A DNA stretch of 64,000 bases from Chinchilla lanigera (GCF_000276665.1 NW_004955484.1:623375-687374); one strand, 5' to 3'. Positions 34,845-47,089 are shown, counted from the stretch's first letter. Notes: generated by a model not told the origin, from the sequence alone. Translations and numbers: made by a program.

Positions 34845-36589
34845 AAATATAGAATATACTTTATCCAGCCATCCTAAATATAGATTCAGTAATTGACACC
34901 AGAAACAGGCACAAGAAACAAACTTTCAAATGAGATTCTGAAAATGGGTTTCTCTTATTTTTGACGAGTATACAGCAATCCACTTTGCTGGCAGCAAGTA
35001 ATACTGTGTTAACTCCAGAATAAGGTGGCATTATGATTTTTCAAATTTTCTCTTGTTATACCTTATAGAATAAGGTATAATTGAATGCAAGATGCAAGAG
35101 ATCGCATGGCCATGGCACTTACCTGCTATGGTAGAATTCAAAATTATGATGAAATGGGGTCAGCTAGCTTCTTCTGAGAGCCCTAGAGGGTACACTCAGA
35201 TAGAAAGAGAAGCTGAAAACCAATACTGTCCAACTCAGAAAGCAAGTGGAATATCAACATGTCTTGATAGCAGCTTTAAAGAACAGCTCATCTGTAGTCT
35301 CAGATTGAATATGGTCAGATACTGAGCTGAGCTCAGGATCTGGTTTGGGGTGATGAAGCGTTGTAGCCATTTGTCACCATCCCTGGACTTAGCAGAATGG
35401 CTTATCCATTACCATTTCATCCTATATAGTTTTGCCTCTAACCAGGGGGACTTTTACTTTACAGCAAAGAAACTCAATAATAGGCTTCCTCCCATATAGG
35501 TCACTGAATGACATGTTTCCATCTCAGAAGCCAGTAAGAATACAGTGCTGTGCAAGGTCAGATGTGACCTAATAGAATATGATATGTGCCTTAAGCCACA
35601 AATCTCTATATTATGCAGCAATCTAAGACCAGTGGATGCAGGTAAAATTGTCACTCATTATTTTGCTAAGGTATATAGTTTGTGAATTTTAACTTCAGAA
35701 ACACAAAAGATTTTCAGGTTTTTTAGATTATATTTACTATTTTTTGTTCTCCGTTATCTTTCTTGCCTATGCTTTACTCAAAATGCATTTGTCTCTGACC
35801 TCACATGTTCAAATCAGAGTGAGAACATAAATAACATGTGAAAAATATCTAAGTTCAGAAGTCTACACTTTTATCATTTCTCATTCCTTTGCACCTTTAA
35901 ATCATCAGAAAGACTTTCTTCAGTAACTTTCTATAAAGGCCTTTTAATGTATTCAATTTGTTTTTGATACAAATAGTTTTGTTTTTCATGAGTCTATTTT
36001 CAATTGCCACAATATATAAGCAAATACACAAAGTAATGACATGTCCAACTGGCCTATATAGGTTTGGGGAACAAATATCCTGACCAAGATAAGAACACAA
36101 CTGTATCAGAAGGAAGAAAAATAGAAAATGTGGCAACCAGACACAAGGGCTCAATATATGTGGGAGCCAGCGGACACCTTTTAGTGAGGAATTGTAAGCA
36201 TCTGCGAGGCCTACACATTGGTTAGGCAGACTTTGGTTAAGAGAAGCACTCCCGTGCACCCATGGAAGAGGTGAGGGTGCCTGGGCAGAACTGTAGAATA
36301 AGATCTAAACTAGTACCCAGGACAAATCACAAGAAACAGGAAGATGCAAAGTAAGGGATGAATTAGTAGGAGCTGCTAAGAAAGAGAACAAGAAAGACAT
36401 GATCAGGAATACTGGAGACTTCAGGAATTGCTTGTTCCATAAAAGAGCATACTTCATATCCCAAGGCAGTTAAACTCACAAATTATTTCTGTTACATGTT
36501 ATCTTGGCAGCTTCCTACTGACACACAGGGGAGTGTTTGCTTCTCAGGGAGCGTGAGGAGAGGAGCACAGGGTCATAAATTAAGGAGCC
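34845..36589. other. No recognised feature
   Basis: Unique-looking DNA. A 120-codon - strand frame at 35897-36259 is rich in Leu/Cys/Tyr and shows no family features. Confidence 0.4.
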
Positions 36590-36735
36590 CAAGCTGTGAA
36601 TTCTGCCTCTGACGCTGGTGTGTCACAATTAATCAGTATCTCCAGACTTCATTTACCTTAACTATAAGTATGAATAATTATAACTCAGAAAGTGGCTATG
36701 ACGATCATGAAAGGCATCTGGCACAAAATGTTCTC
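36590..36735 (+). mobile_element. MIR SINE
   Basis: MIR order is clear: AGCTGTGAATTCTGCCTCTG, then CCAGACTTCATTTACC, ACTATAAGTATGAATAATTATAAC and GAAAGGCATCTGGCAC. It is old and eroded. Confidence 0.7.
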
Positions 36736-37664
36736 TTCGAAAGTGTTCAGTTTACGTACATTTCCTTCTCTTCTCCGATGTATTGTCTCTAGGATATGTT
36801 GTAAAGTACTTGAATACGGAGAAAGAATTCTTGTACAACGTGTGTGTGAATCGTTAGCTCTTGTTCACTTTATTCTTAACCTGGGCCACTTACTGACAAT
36901 TTCTCTACAACTGATGGGAAATGTTCTGCTTCATAGTCCAGGATATATGCTTTGTGATCCTCTGATTGATTTTATCGATTTTATTTCACACTGCTTTGGT
37001 CATATTTCTCAATTTAGGTGTTCTTCCATGCCATGTCATTTCAATAGTTTAGGTAAGCCTCTGGAATTGGGAAAGATAGCAGCCCTGGTGAGACTCAATT
37101 CTCTTCCATAGGCCGGCTTCCTGGGGGAGTCACACAGCTAACCTCAATGTCCATAAAAATAGCTGCCATGGAAACAGCATCTTCTCCAAACATATGCAAG
37201 AAAGTCCACTATACCTAGGTAGCCTCCAGCCAGCACGTCTCACTGTTAGGCTGATTAACAGATTATGGAGAACACCTGGAAAATTTAGGCCCATTTATCA
37301 AGAGTCACACTGTATTTTACACTTTCCTATCCTAGTTGGTTTCTCAACATTTTTAGTTTTTCACAAGATATTAGACATTAATTACCAGCAAGAACTTTTC
37401 TATATTGTTTAACAGCAGTCTGAAATACTGTATACTCTGACAATAGGTTAAAATATGAGGTAATGTGTTAATAAATAAAGGCAATGCATAGAACTAGTAT
37501 TTTTTCTGTACTCTAGCAGATAATTTTAGGTACAAAATATACAAAAACTATGGAAGGAAGAGATAACAGAGCAACTTTATTTCTCTTTTTATGTATCATG
37601 AATCCAAAAGTTTAAAATATTTCAAGTGGTCTAGAACCTAAATTTCTCAAAGATAAAACCCAGT
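36736..37664. other. Unique-looking stretch with the longest ORF
   Basis: The longest open frame of the window (139 codons, + strand, 36692-37111) begins inside the MIR and runs on through this stretch. It has no recognisable domain, and a start within a SINE argues against a gene. Nothing else nameable. Confidence 0.4.
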
Positions 37665-37681
37665 AAAGACTTCCAGCTACT

Positions 37682-37780
37682 GTTGGGGATTTAGCTCAGC
37701 TGCACAGCGCCTGCCTGGCAAGCGCAATGTAGTGAGTTTGATTCTCAGTACCAGGAAAAAAACAAGAAAAACAAACAAAA
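37682..37780 (+). mobile_element. ID SINE with 17-bp TSD
   Basis: Forward ID: TTGGGGATTTAGCTCAGCTG, GCCTGCCTGGCAAGCGCAATG, AGTTTGATTCTCAGTACC and an A-rich tail. The TSD AAAGACTTCCAGCTACT is perfect, at 37665-37681 and 37781-37797. Confidence 0.95.
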
Positions 37781-37945
37781 AAAGACTTCCAGCTACTCAT
37801 GACCTGGCCTTGGTGGTCACTGATTCACCCAGCTGACCAATAGGATTCCAGCTTCCATACCAAATTCAGAGTCAGATGTAACAAAATGCAGCTGCCATCA
37901 GCATTGAATACGAAGACTGTCCACAACAAGAATTAGTTAGTGAAG

Positions 37946-38060
37946 GGGCTGGGGATTTAGCTCAGCGGCAAAGTGCCTGCCTGGCAAGCGCAAGGTCGTG
38001 AGTTCGGTTCCCGGTACCGGAAAAAAAACAAAAAAAAAAAAACCAAACAAACAAAAAAAA
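37946..38060 (+). mobile_element. ID SINE, near consensus, 18-bp TSD
   Basis: Forward ID with intact-looking boxes: ATTTAGCTCAGCGGCAAAG (box A), GGTCGTGAGTTCGGTTCCC (box B), then GGTACCGG and a long A/C-rich tail. The TSD AAGAATTAGTTAGTGAAG is perfect, at 37928-37945 and 38061-38078. It lies 165 bases after the previous ID, in the same orientation. Confidence 0.96.
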
Positions 38061-38078
38061 AAGAATTAGTTAGTGAAG

Positions 38079-41000
38079 TGTATTGATGGAGAGATTTCAT
38101 ACCCAATAATTATTGTTCTGAAAGAATGACAGATAGTGCATAATGAGTATTGTCACGATAGATTCTGAGATTTTCCAGGCTTCCATCTGTTTAGAAGTTT
38201 TTATTAATTAAAACACCAAAATGGCAATTCACAATCAGTAAGCACCTGTCCCCCTACCACCTACCTAAGAACAAGGAACAATAGAAATGGTGGCAGCCTT
38301 TACACACAGATGTACAGTGGTTCACATGCTGATATTATTTCCCTGATAGAACATAGCTTTTTCTATATAATGTGTCTCTCCTGTCATCTGTATCAATTAA
38401 AATCTTTCACGTGAGGATGGTCACACTGAAGCAAGAATGTATCTCAGTGGTTATCCTCACTATGCAGTGAATCATCCTAGACCTGCTACATTGAATGATG
38501 ACATGAAATAAGGAAAACAGTAATTCAGCGTATCACCACTACCGCCCACCCCACACTTGTCCTGAGCCAAGGAAACACACTGATAGAGAAGGAACAGTGC
38601 TAGCATTAGAGTAAAAGACAAAAAGTGGAGCAATCACTGCACGTGTTCAGCTCTCCAGTAGGACTGAAATTTGCTGAGTTCATAATGTGATGCAGATCCC
38701 ATGCTAAGTTCTCTGTATAATCCTCTAATGACGATTCATGCTAGAGGTGAATGTTAGGATCACATTCACCAGCAGAGAACACATTTAGGGAGGTTCACCC
38801 GAGCCTCTAAGGTCACACGCCTGGCTCATTAAATCCAGTCAAGTACACTGACTCACTTCAGTGTACTTGCATTCTCAAGTACTGAGAAGTTCAACTTGAC
38901 TGAGGTTGGTACAAAGGACTCTGACCGAAGGACTCTTGTCAAATAGCATTTAAAATAAACCATGTGACAACAGCAGAATCGCCTGAAGCAAAGATATGTG
39001 AAAAAAGTTGGAAAATTCTTGCAAGCCACAGAGAGCAGCCTAGTGATACTGTCTCCTCTTCCCTCCAGGACAAGTGCTTTTACCTTAAAGGCTGGTCCTG
39101 TGCTTATTTTTAACCTGACTTTATAAATCTATAAAATTTATAGACATGTACCCATTTTCCTGTTTCAAAAATCCTAGAATATTGGCCCCTAGAACAGATT
39201 CTTTTAAATGTTATCTAGATCTTTCTTTCATCTCTAAACTATGAAAAAAAAATTCATTCACAACCCTGTAAAAAGAAAAATCATAAACAGCCATAATGCC
39301 TTTTATAGATAAAGTATTTTGGTAGTGCATACCTGTCCCTGATATTTAATGTAGCTGTATCTATCATAAGCGAGTGCAACATTATTACAAGAAAAAATGG
39401 GCACTTAAACACTGCAAATAACTTTTGTGTTGTGCCTTAAAACAAATTAAGTATTGTAATTTAATGTTACCAAGACATGTGGTATAATTTGAAACAAGTA
39501 TTAAAATAAATCTTACAATACACTGATTTATTTGCTGATGTATATCAGTGAGTTAATTCATTTCATAGAAAATCTATAACATCTTAATAAAATGGAACTC
39601 TGAAAATGAAGATTATTAGCTATAAAATGTCATTTTCAAGATATAACTACCTTAGCATATTTTTAGTAAGAGACTGCCTTCATTTTCTCTGCAAGACATA
39701 GAGCTGTATGCCAGTAATGAAAGAAAGTAATCATGCCATTTGAAGAATGATATATTGAATAGCATTTGGAAAATATTTTCAAAATATTGATAATATTTTA
39801 AATAAATGAAATATTTTTAATCTTATATTTTGGGTGTTTATTTTTAAATCAAAAAATAAATGTGTGCACACGTAATCTTACAATTACTTATCTTTTTAGT
39901 TTGTAGTATGAAGGAGACAAAAAACAAAGAAAATATGTGTAAAAGAAAAATTCCAAATGTAAATGAAAATAATCTCCTGTATCTCACTAATGGTTCCTCT
40001 TAAGAGTACAGATTACAGACTCTGATTTCATTTCAATCCCCCCTAAGTGTGAGACCACAAAAATTCAATTGTTGATAATCATTTGGAGGTGGGCATTAGT
40101 TTGTAGAGCAGAATTACATGTGGGGTTTTCCTCCATTCAGGTATTTTTGCTTCCACCAAATAATTCAATAGAAAATTCAACCAGAACTCTAAACAAAGAT
40201 CATTTTTAAAAACACAATTAGTTAATGACTCTCGAGATAAACTTCTAAGCAAATGCACTGAGCAATTAAAAGGGAAATAGACAATAATTTACAGGTATAT
40301 GACACTGGTAAAACTTTATTTTAGGAGACAAAAGCAACTCTCAGCTCAAATTAGTTGGATCAGCATTCTCACAATGTGGCCATCCTAGATGGCACCGGGC
40401 GCCATTACACAATGGCCTCTGCTGCCATTGCGCTTGTGCTAGTGTGGAACTCTCTTTTGCGCACTTCCTCTTGCCCACATTTTCTGCACTGTCTCCTGTG
40501 GACTTTACCTCTCTTGCTTCTGTGTCCAGCTCCTGAAATCTACAATGGATAATATATGCAGGGGACACTGCATGTACCGACATGTCCTCCTGCTGAGCAC
40601 TCTCCAACAGCAAAATCACCCTTTTTTCCTGACTGTATCCAAGCTGAAAGCGTGGTCATTGGTACTTTGTCTCTGACAACCTTTCTGCACAGTGAGAACA
40701 GTTTCCTGCAGTATACATTACAGTTTCCAGCAGAAAGTCATGAGTAGGCTTACCTCTCTTCTCCTACCCTTAAGGAAAAATAGTAACCTTTCTGCCCCCA
40801 CCCAAAAAGAAATCCTTGTTTCTATGATACATTCATATAAATTCTAAATATTCCATCATGGCAAAAGCAGAATATCAGAAACTGTGGTGGCCTTGCAAAA
40901 GTGCTGCCTCGGTCCCTTTAAAAGTTCACTTCTGAAAAATAGGAGTATTCGAATTTCACCAAGACATCTGAGAAACTCATTTTGAACCGACAGTATGGTG

Positions 41001-41394
41001 AAATGTGGGCCTAATACTTTTTTAATGGCTTTGCATTAATTTATCCATCGTTCACCTGAGCTGCTGGACTCATTTCCATCATGAGTGACATTTGCATGTT
41101 ATAATAGGGCATTCTGTCCATCCCTTTCTGGTCAGCATTTTTATTAATAATCTGAGTTAGGATTAAGATAGGATATTTATAATATTCAGAAAAATATAGC
41201 CTAAATTTGGTTACATCAAATTTTATGTTGCTTTAGGTCTACTAAAACAAATTCATGTAAAATGTTACAGCTAGTCATCAGCTGCTTCTCCATGATGTCC
41301 ATTTCCAAATTTCTACATTATATTTGAAAGCCAATTCTTGTTAACAGTTCGGTAATAAAATGTGTCATCCAAGGAGTGTAGTTTGTGAATCAAC
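38079..41394. other. Unique-looking stretch with hairpin and MIR-like part
   Basis: Largely unnamed. About 38690-38850 may be a reversed MIR: an AGGGAGGTTCACCC segment followed by CTAAGGTCACACGCCTGGCTC. A perfect 12-bp hairpin lies at 38840-38869. The part at about 40360-40750 is richer in GC, with two short frames that show no domain. The rest is AT-rich. Confidence 0.4.
38840..38869. repeat. Perfect 12-bp inverted repeat
   Basis: CAAGTACACTGA at 38840-38851, loop CTCACT, and its exact reverse complement TCAGTGTACTTG at 38858-38869. No function is implied by this alone. Confidence 0.9.
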
Positions 41395-41605
41395 TGTAGC
41401 TCTGAGGTCAGACTGCCTAAGGGTAGATTCTAGATTCCATTTCTACTAGCTGTGAGACTTTTTATTTATTACTTAACCTCTCTTTGTCTTTGTTGATAAC
41501 AATAGTATTTATCTTATCATTCCTGGGAGAAATGAATAATATAATGAAGGCAAATTATTTGAGTCTTTGCTGGCAGCCAGTAGGAACTCAGTCCTAGTGA
41601 TTATT
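41395..41605 (+). mobile_element. MIR SINE
   Basis: The MIR order is well kept: TCTGAGGTCAGACTGCC, CTAGCTGTGAGACTTTTT, ACTTAACCTCTCTTTGTC, GAGAAATGAATAATATAATG and GCCAGTAGGAACTCAG. Confidence 0.8.
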
Positions 41606-44129
41606 GTTACTTTTTCTTACTACCTTTTTGAAATATCTGCATGTATATTTTACTTTCTATTCAGGCTTAAATGTTATTTTCAGTAAAAATGATGGGGGTA
41701 AGGAAAATCCTTTGCTGACTGCAACTCCTTTTTAAGTTTTATTTGAATGTAGAGTTATGTATTCACATAGTACTGAAGCAGTGGGAAGTCTTCTTTATAA
41801 GGCAGCCCACACTTTAGCACTGTGCAAAAAAGTGAGCGATTCGGGAGAAAATTAGATTAAATCTTTAAATTAAATTCCAGATAAAAGAAAATCTTAGAAG
41901 AAAATGTACTCACATGGCTTGCTATTAAGATCCAACATTTTCCCAGTTGTGTAGTCTTGGAGGTTGAGGAGTCTCCCTTAGGCATTCTCATGAAGAGATT
42001 GGATAAACAGTTTAAATAGACAGTGTGATTAAGGCCTCCTCAATAACATCAAAATCACCTCCGACTTAATTCTACTCAGTCAAGGAAAGAAATTACTTCA
42101 ATTCTAAGTTAATACAAGATTTCTTTTTAATGTAATAATTGGAAGCCAATATTATTTCTCTTTGATATGCAATAATCCTAAATGTGGTTTGAGGATTATT
42201 AAATCAGTGGAAGCTTCAAGGCCAAGGAGAATAAGAAGATACAATTGCTTTGTTTTTCTCATTCTTTCCTCTGTGACCTGAATGTTCACATCTTATTTAC
42301 AAAGTGACTTTGTATTGGAAAGGTAATTTAAAAATCATGATTTTACCAGAAAGGAATAGGAATGAAAGTTATAGTAAAAGGAATAAAAATGAGCCAGAGT
42401 AAGATATTTGATTTCCATTTCACCCACTTCTTACCCCTCATTTTTGGGTACAGGAAGATGGATATTTACGTTGCATTTTAGAGAGTTGACATGTTCTTAC
42501 CCAAGTCCGTCTGCAGAGGAATATTGTCAAAATTCCTTTACGGACATCTCTCTATGTGCATTTCCCTAAGAACAGGAGAGATCTGTTTTTAACTAAATTT
42601 GTAACCTCTGAGAGAGGCACATGTTTTGCCTTTTGGGGAGAAGCATCTAAAGAAGCTGCCTCATGGAGCATCCAGCAGTCCTGAAATCTCCCCTCTTTAG
42701 TACATGCGTTGTGCTCCTCCACAGAATTAGCGAAGGCATGTGAAGGACTAGAGATACCTGAAGAATAATGAACATGAATATGTTACATAGCTGCAAAATG
42801 ATAACAATAAGTTAGAAACTGATCCTTGATTCTAAACAAAAGTCCTTTAAATTATACACACATCACAACCATTCCAGCTGTCTCAGTGTTTAATCCACCA
42901 TCAAATGCCTTAAATACATATTCTACCTCCAACCGCTACACCTCTATTCATTCCTCTGTGTTACAGCCAACCGAATTTCTAGTCGAGTATGATTGTAAGA
43001 TTCTCATTATTCCACTACGGCTACTATTGAGGGGGGAAGTCCTCCAGTATCAATTACCTTTTCCTCTTCTCCTTTCTTATTCTGTTGTCTGCTCAGCAGG
43101 AAAATGCTAGGGATAACTGCTCCTGCCTTGCACATCCCCTGCCTCCTGTTCTCCCGATCTTCTCTTGCCTCGTTTCCCAGAATCCCTTTTGAAGTCGCCT
43201 CTAACTTGTATCGTTGCCTCAGGACGCTCCTTTCCCTTTCCCTCCTCTTGCTTGTCCATGATTCCCCTTTTTTAACTTAGATCTTTTCAACAGTGATTCA
43301 GAATTTGGAGTTGTAATGATACATTTACCTTAAGCCTCATTTCTGAACTCTAACCAGGAACTTTAGACTATCTGTGGAGCTTCTCTATTTGGTTAAGCTT
43401 GAGTCAGCTCAACTCATTATCTAACCCTCTTTTCCCATCCCGTGTATTTATACCTGTCTAGGTACCTCACATAACCACTGTGCATAGTGAGAAACTTACA
43501 CGTCACTAATGATCAGGATTCTGTCACCACTATGAAGTGTCTACAAAGTCCTTAATCCCAAAGTCAAAATTAAATCATTCTAATGCATTCGTAATACCTC
43601 TGCCAGGGTTCTGGCTTGTTATCACTCGTTTGGTCTATTGTAATTGATTAAGCTCATGATCTCAGTGGTCTTGAAAACTGGCAGTCAATAATTCCTTTTC
43701 AGACATGTCTTTCTTACCTCCCACTAACACTTCTTGTGAAAGTTTACTGAAAGTTTTTCATTTGTACTAAGTAATATACCATACCTTTAAATCCTCATTT
43801 ATAATATACCTAATATACCACTGGAAAGGCCAACTACTTTACAAGTTATTAACAATATTCATGAATTTGTTGCTTTTGATAAGAATCACCAAAATTTACC
43901 CTTTTGGATACTCTGACATTCATTGATGCCCTTTTGGTCTATACTTAATCTGATGTCTAGGCAGAAAGTTGATGAATTTTCATGCAACATTAGTTTATTT
44001 TTTATTTTTTTAGTTTGAAAAACCCACTTCCAAATCCCAGGCACCCTGCCCTAGGTTTAATGAGAAATGAAAGGCAAGACACTAAATGTTGACCCATTCC
44101 AATCAAATGTGATTTCACAAGTTGCCCTC
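41606..44129. other. Unique-looking stretch
   Basis: No nameable gene or RNA. A C/T-rich part at about 42880-43270 may be an old L2-type remnant but the match is weak. Confidence 0.35.
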
Positions 44130-44660
44130 AGTGCACCATGGCCACCACATCGCACAGCTGCCCCAGGAAAAAGGAGAGGAGCTGAGATAGGAATGTTTGA
44201 ACATCAGCTGTGGAGAAAGAGGGTAAGAACCAAATGGAGAGTTCCTCCTCATTCAAGATGGGGCAAAGAACACCCAAGGAAATTACACTGGGATGTGAGT
44301 GTAATTCTGGAAATAGGAGACGGGTGTCGCTGTTGCAGAGATTGTTGATGGGCCCACACGTGGTTAAATATGCAGAGCGTGAAGCAGAGAGTGTGCAGAG
44401 AGGAGTGGGTCGACATAGCTGGATCTGTGTTAGATTCGCCAAGGGAAAGAAATGGGGAGCCTCTCTGATGCTACAAAGAATGACTGATAGCGACAAGTGC
44501 TGAAGGAAGACGAGAGAGAGTGTAAAGAACAAAGCTACAGGTGGAGGGCGGACCCACTCTAAAAGCAGGAGACTGCGGCGGGGAATGAGAGATCAACTGT
44601 GCAGCAGTATGGAGAGCAGAAATCACAGCACCATGATCAGCAGAAACCAAATGAACCGGA
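44130..44660. other. CpG-enriched, purine-rich patch of unknown nature
   Basis: About 530 bases with roughly a dozen CpGs, for example GACGGGTGTCGCTG, GGTCGACATAG and GACTGCGGCGGGG, while the surroundings are almost CpG-free. The + strand is purine-rich. An E-box CACGTG lies at 44357-44362. Three overlapping frames (93-134 codons, both strands) reflect fewer stops at higher GC. It could be a noncoding exon, a regulatory element or a young unidentified insertion. Confidence 0.45.
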
Positions 44661-45539
44661 GAGAGTATAGCAGAGCTGCACTGATAAAGAATTTGGAGTT
44701 TGGATGGATCTAATATGTTTATATCATGCACTGGTTGAGTCTTTTATTTTTCACAAGAAAATAACTTCAATACTGATGCCCCAAATACTGTGTTTTCTTT
44801 GGCAAGGGAATTATTAAGAATAATTATAACCCAAAAAGCCATTTTAAAAGGAGCAAAGCATTCTATTAAAGGGAAAGTTCCTTTCCATAGACAATGATAC
44901 AATAAGAATGACTTAATGCTCAGGACCCCATATTCCTCTCTCCTGCTGCTGCCATCTTTCCTGCCTTCCATCTCCTACTACATAACTCTGTGTTGGTATC
45001 TAGTGCCTTTTTTGTTCATCTCTAACTCAAGCCTATCTTTCTGCTTTAGCTTCCTTGGCTAAGAAGTCTTCCTCTCCTTTCTGATGTCTGTCTGCACTGG
45101 GTCTCTGTGGCCTCTTTTGTGATGCTTTTCATACCATCCCCGAATTGAGTCATTCTTCTTTCTGATTCTCCACTATATCCTATGTAAATTCTTATGCTCT
45201 TGACAAATTTTAAAGCTTACTGATTCCATGTTGACTTTCCCCAGAGCTTCGATCTGCTAAGGGCAGTCTGTGTCCATTGGACTAAGAATAACACCTGATA
45301 TAGAATAAATATTGGGTTCAACAAATAGATAGGGGTGGTATCTATTATCAAAAGACAAAAAAGATTACAAGTGTCAAGCAAGAATTTGGAGAAAAGGAAC
45401 ACGTGCACACAATTATGAGCATGTAGATCATTACAGTTGTTATGGAACAGATTTTTTGGGTTCCTCCAAAGTAAAAAGTAGAGCTCGTGTGTGATTCAGC
45501 TCCACTCTGAGTTCTTGTCCAAAAGGAAAGAAAGCAGTA
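44661..45539. other. No recognised feature
   Basis: Unique-looking DNA with short frames only. Confidence 0.4.
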
Positions 45540-45665
45540 TGTCAAAGAGATGTTTCACTCCTATCATTACAACATTACAATTTGAAAAACAACATTACAA
45601 TTTTAAAACATCAATCATTACAACATTACTCATAATAGCCAAGATATGGAATTAACTTAAGTGTC

Positions 45666-45938
45666 TGCAAAATTAATGTGTTGGAAACTTAATGCCCAAG
45701 TCCCATGTTAATGAGATTTTGAGGTGGGATTTTGGGAAGTAATTAAGTGCCTCATCCTGTGATGGCCTAAATCATGCTATGATATAGCAACAGTGCCTTC
45801 ACCAAAGGCTTAATAGATACAAATACCAGGCTTTTGGACATCCCAGCCTCCAGAAACATAACCTAATTAAATTGCTATTCTTTATAAATTATCCTCTTTC
45901 AGATATCTTGGTAGAGCAACAGAAAACAGTCTAAAACA
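45666..45938 (+). mobile_element. MLT/MaLR-like LTR inside L1
   Basis: It begins TGCAAAATTAATGTGTTGG and ends GTCTAAAACA (TG...CA). In between are GCCCAAGTCCCATGTTAATG, TCCCAGCCTCCAGAAAC and TTTATAAATTATCCTC. The flanks GTGTC (45661-45665) and GTGGC (45939-45943) form a 5-bp TSD with one change. Five bases is the ERVL/MaLR size. Confidence 0.78.
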
Positions 45939-46019
45939 GTGGCCATCAATGAATGAATAGATAAAGAAAATGTAAGATAGATAATGTATGTAGGGGTGAG
46001 CAGAATATACAATGAATGT

Positions 46020-46494
46020 TTAAACTTTAAAAATTTATTATACGAAGGTATGTGGCCACTCATCACCCTCCAAGTACTCTTCCTTCACTTTGAATACACT
46101 TATCCCACCATTCTTACCACTTTCTGAAGCAGTTCTAGAAATCCTCTTTGGTAAGTACTTTTACTATGTGTGATCAAAATTTGCAGTAAGTGCTACTGCC
46201 TAGTGCCATCCAACAAGAAGGCAACTCACAAAAATATATGATGTGTCCTCATTCACCTTGTTTGCCAAATCTGGCACCATGTGATTTCTGGCTGTCCCCT
46301 AAACTCAAACCGATCATTCAATTTGATCATTTCAATTGATTCAGGATGTAAAGGCAGCCACACTCATGAAAGACAATGTGTGAACTGCTCCAGAAAGTGG
46401 TAAGAATTATGGGATATATGTGTTTGAAGTGAGGAAAGGTATCTTGAAGGAGATTAATGGCAGGGTGTCTTTTACTGCAATCATCCTACTTTAC
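46020..46494. mobile_element. Inverted pair of mariner transposase fragments
   Basis: On the + strand, 46240-46300 encodes a broken stretch with the mariner-type catalytic signature Cys-Asp-Phe-Trp-Leu (TGTGATTTCTGGCTG), preceded by Leu-Ala-Pro and followed by Pro-Lys-Leu-Lys. In mariner D,D34D transposases the last catalytic Asp lies there. The C-terminal part follows at about 46380-46465. Its counterpart also occurs reversed at about 46056-46145, so the block holds two copies of the transposase C-terminus head to head. Stops and indels show it is dead. It lies inside the L1. Confidence 0.65.
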
Positions 46495-46572
46495 AGATTG
46501 AAATGTACACACAGTGGAATATTACTCAGCTTTTATAAAAAGATGTTCAGCCATTTGTGACAATAAGAATGA

Positions 46573-46678
46573 GGGGGCTGGGGATTTAGCTCAGCGGCAG
46601 AAGCGCCTGCCTGGCAAGCGCAAGGTCGTGAGTTCGGTTCCCGGTACCAGAGAAAAACCAAAAAAAAAAAAAAAAAAA
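46573..46678 (+). mobile_element. ID SINE, near consensus, inside L1
   Basis: Forward ID almost without drift: GGGGCTGGGGATTTAGCTCA, GCCTGCCTGGCAAGCGCAAGG, GAGTTCGGTTCCCGGTACC and a long A tail. The TSD GACAATAAGAATGA is perfect, at 46559-46572 and 46679-46692. Confidence 0.96.
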
Positions 46679-47089
46679 GACAATAAGAATGAATAGGGAG
46701 GTCATGCTGACAGAAATAATCCAAGCACAGAAAGACAAAAATACTGCATGGTCTCACTTACACATGCAATCTAGAAAAGTTGAACCTGTAAGGGATAAAA
46801 TAGCATGTTCATTAATGAGTACACATTTTCAGCTAGAGGCTGGATAGACTTTGGAGCTCTATGACACAGCAGAGTAACTATAGTTAATAATAATATACTG
46901 TATACTTACAAAAGGGAGTAAGCTTTAAATAGTCTCAAGAAAAAAATAAGTATTTGAGGTAACAGAAATGTTAATTAGCTTGATTTAATCATTTGACATA
47001 CATAGGTATATCAAAATGTCACAGTGTACCCTGTTTTGCATACAATTTTATTTATCGATCATACTTACTAAAATTGAAAGGAAAAAAAC

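Larger units (their letters stand above)
45540..47065 (+). mobile_element. L1 3' end split by LTR, mariner and ID
   Basis: One L1 3' end in pieces. CATAATAGCCAAGATATGGA precedes the LTR at 45666. CATCAATGAATGAATAGATA follows it. CAGTGGAATATTACTCAGC resumes after the mariner block. The 3' UTR with GTAACTATAGTTAATAATAA and TTAGCTTGATTTAATC follows the ID. The order is that of an L1, so the host element predates three separate insertions. Confidence 0.8.

Noticed and set aside
36692..37111. Longest open frame (139 codons, + strand)
   Set aside because: It starts inside an old MIR, has no recognisable domain, no convincing splice or start context, and its length is within chance for 128 kb of two-strand AT-rich DNA.
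37946..38060. tRNA gene
   Set aside because: The box A/box B signals belong to a tRNA-derived ID SINE with poly(A) tail and TSD. No cloverleaf with an intact acceptor stem is present.
40341..40747. Short frames on both strands around 40.4-40.7 kb
   Set aside because: No domains, and overlapping frames on opposite strands. The local GC rise alone explains them.
44067..44532. Three overlapping frames (93, 97 and 134 codons)
   Set aside because: Both strands stay open because stops are rarer at higher GC. No domain is recognisable; kept as a CpG-enriched patch instead.
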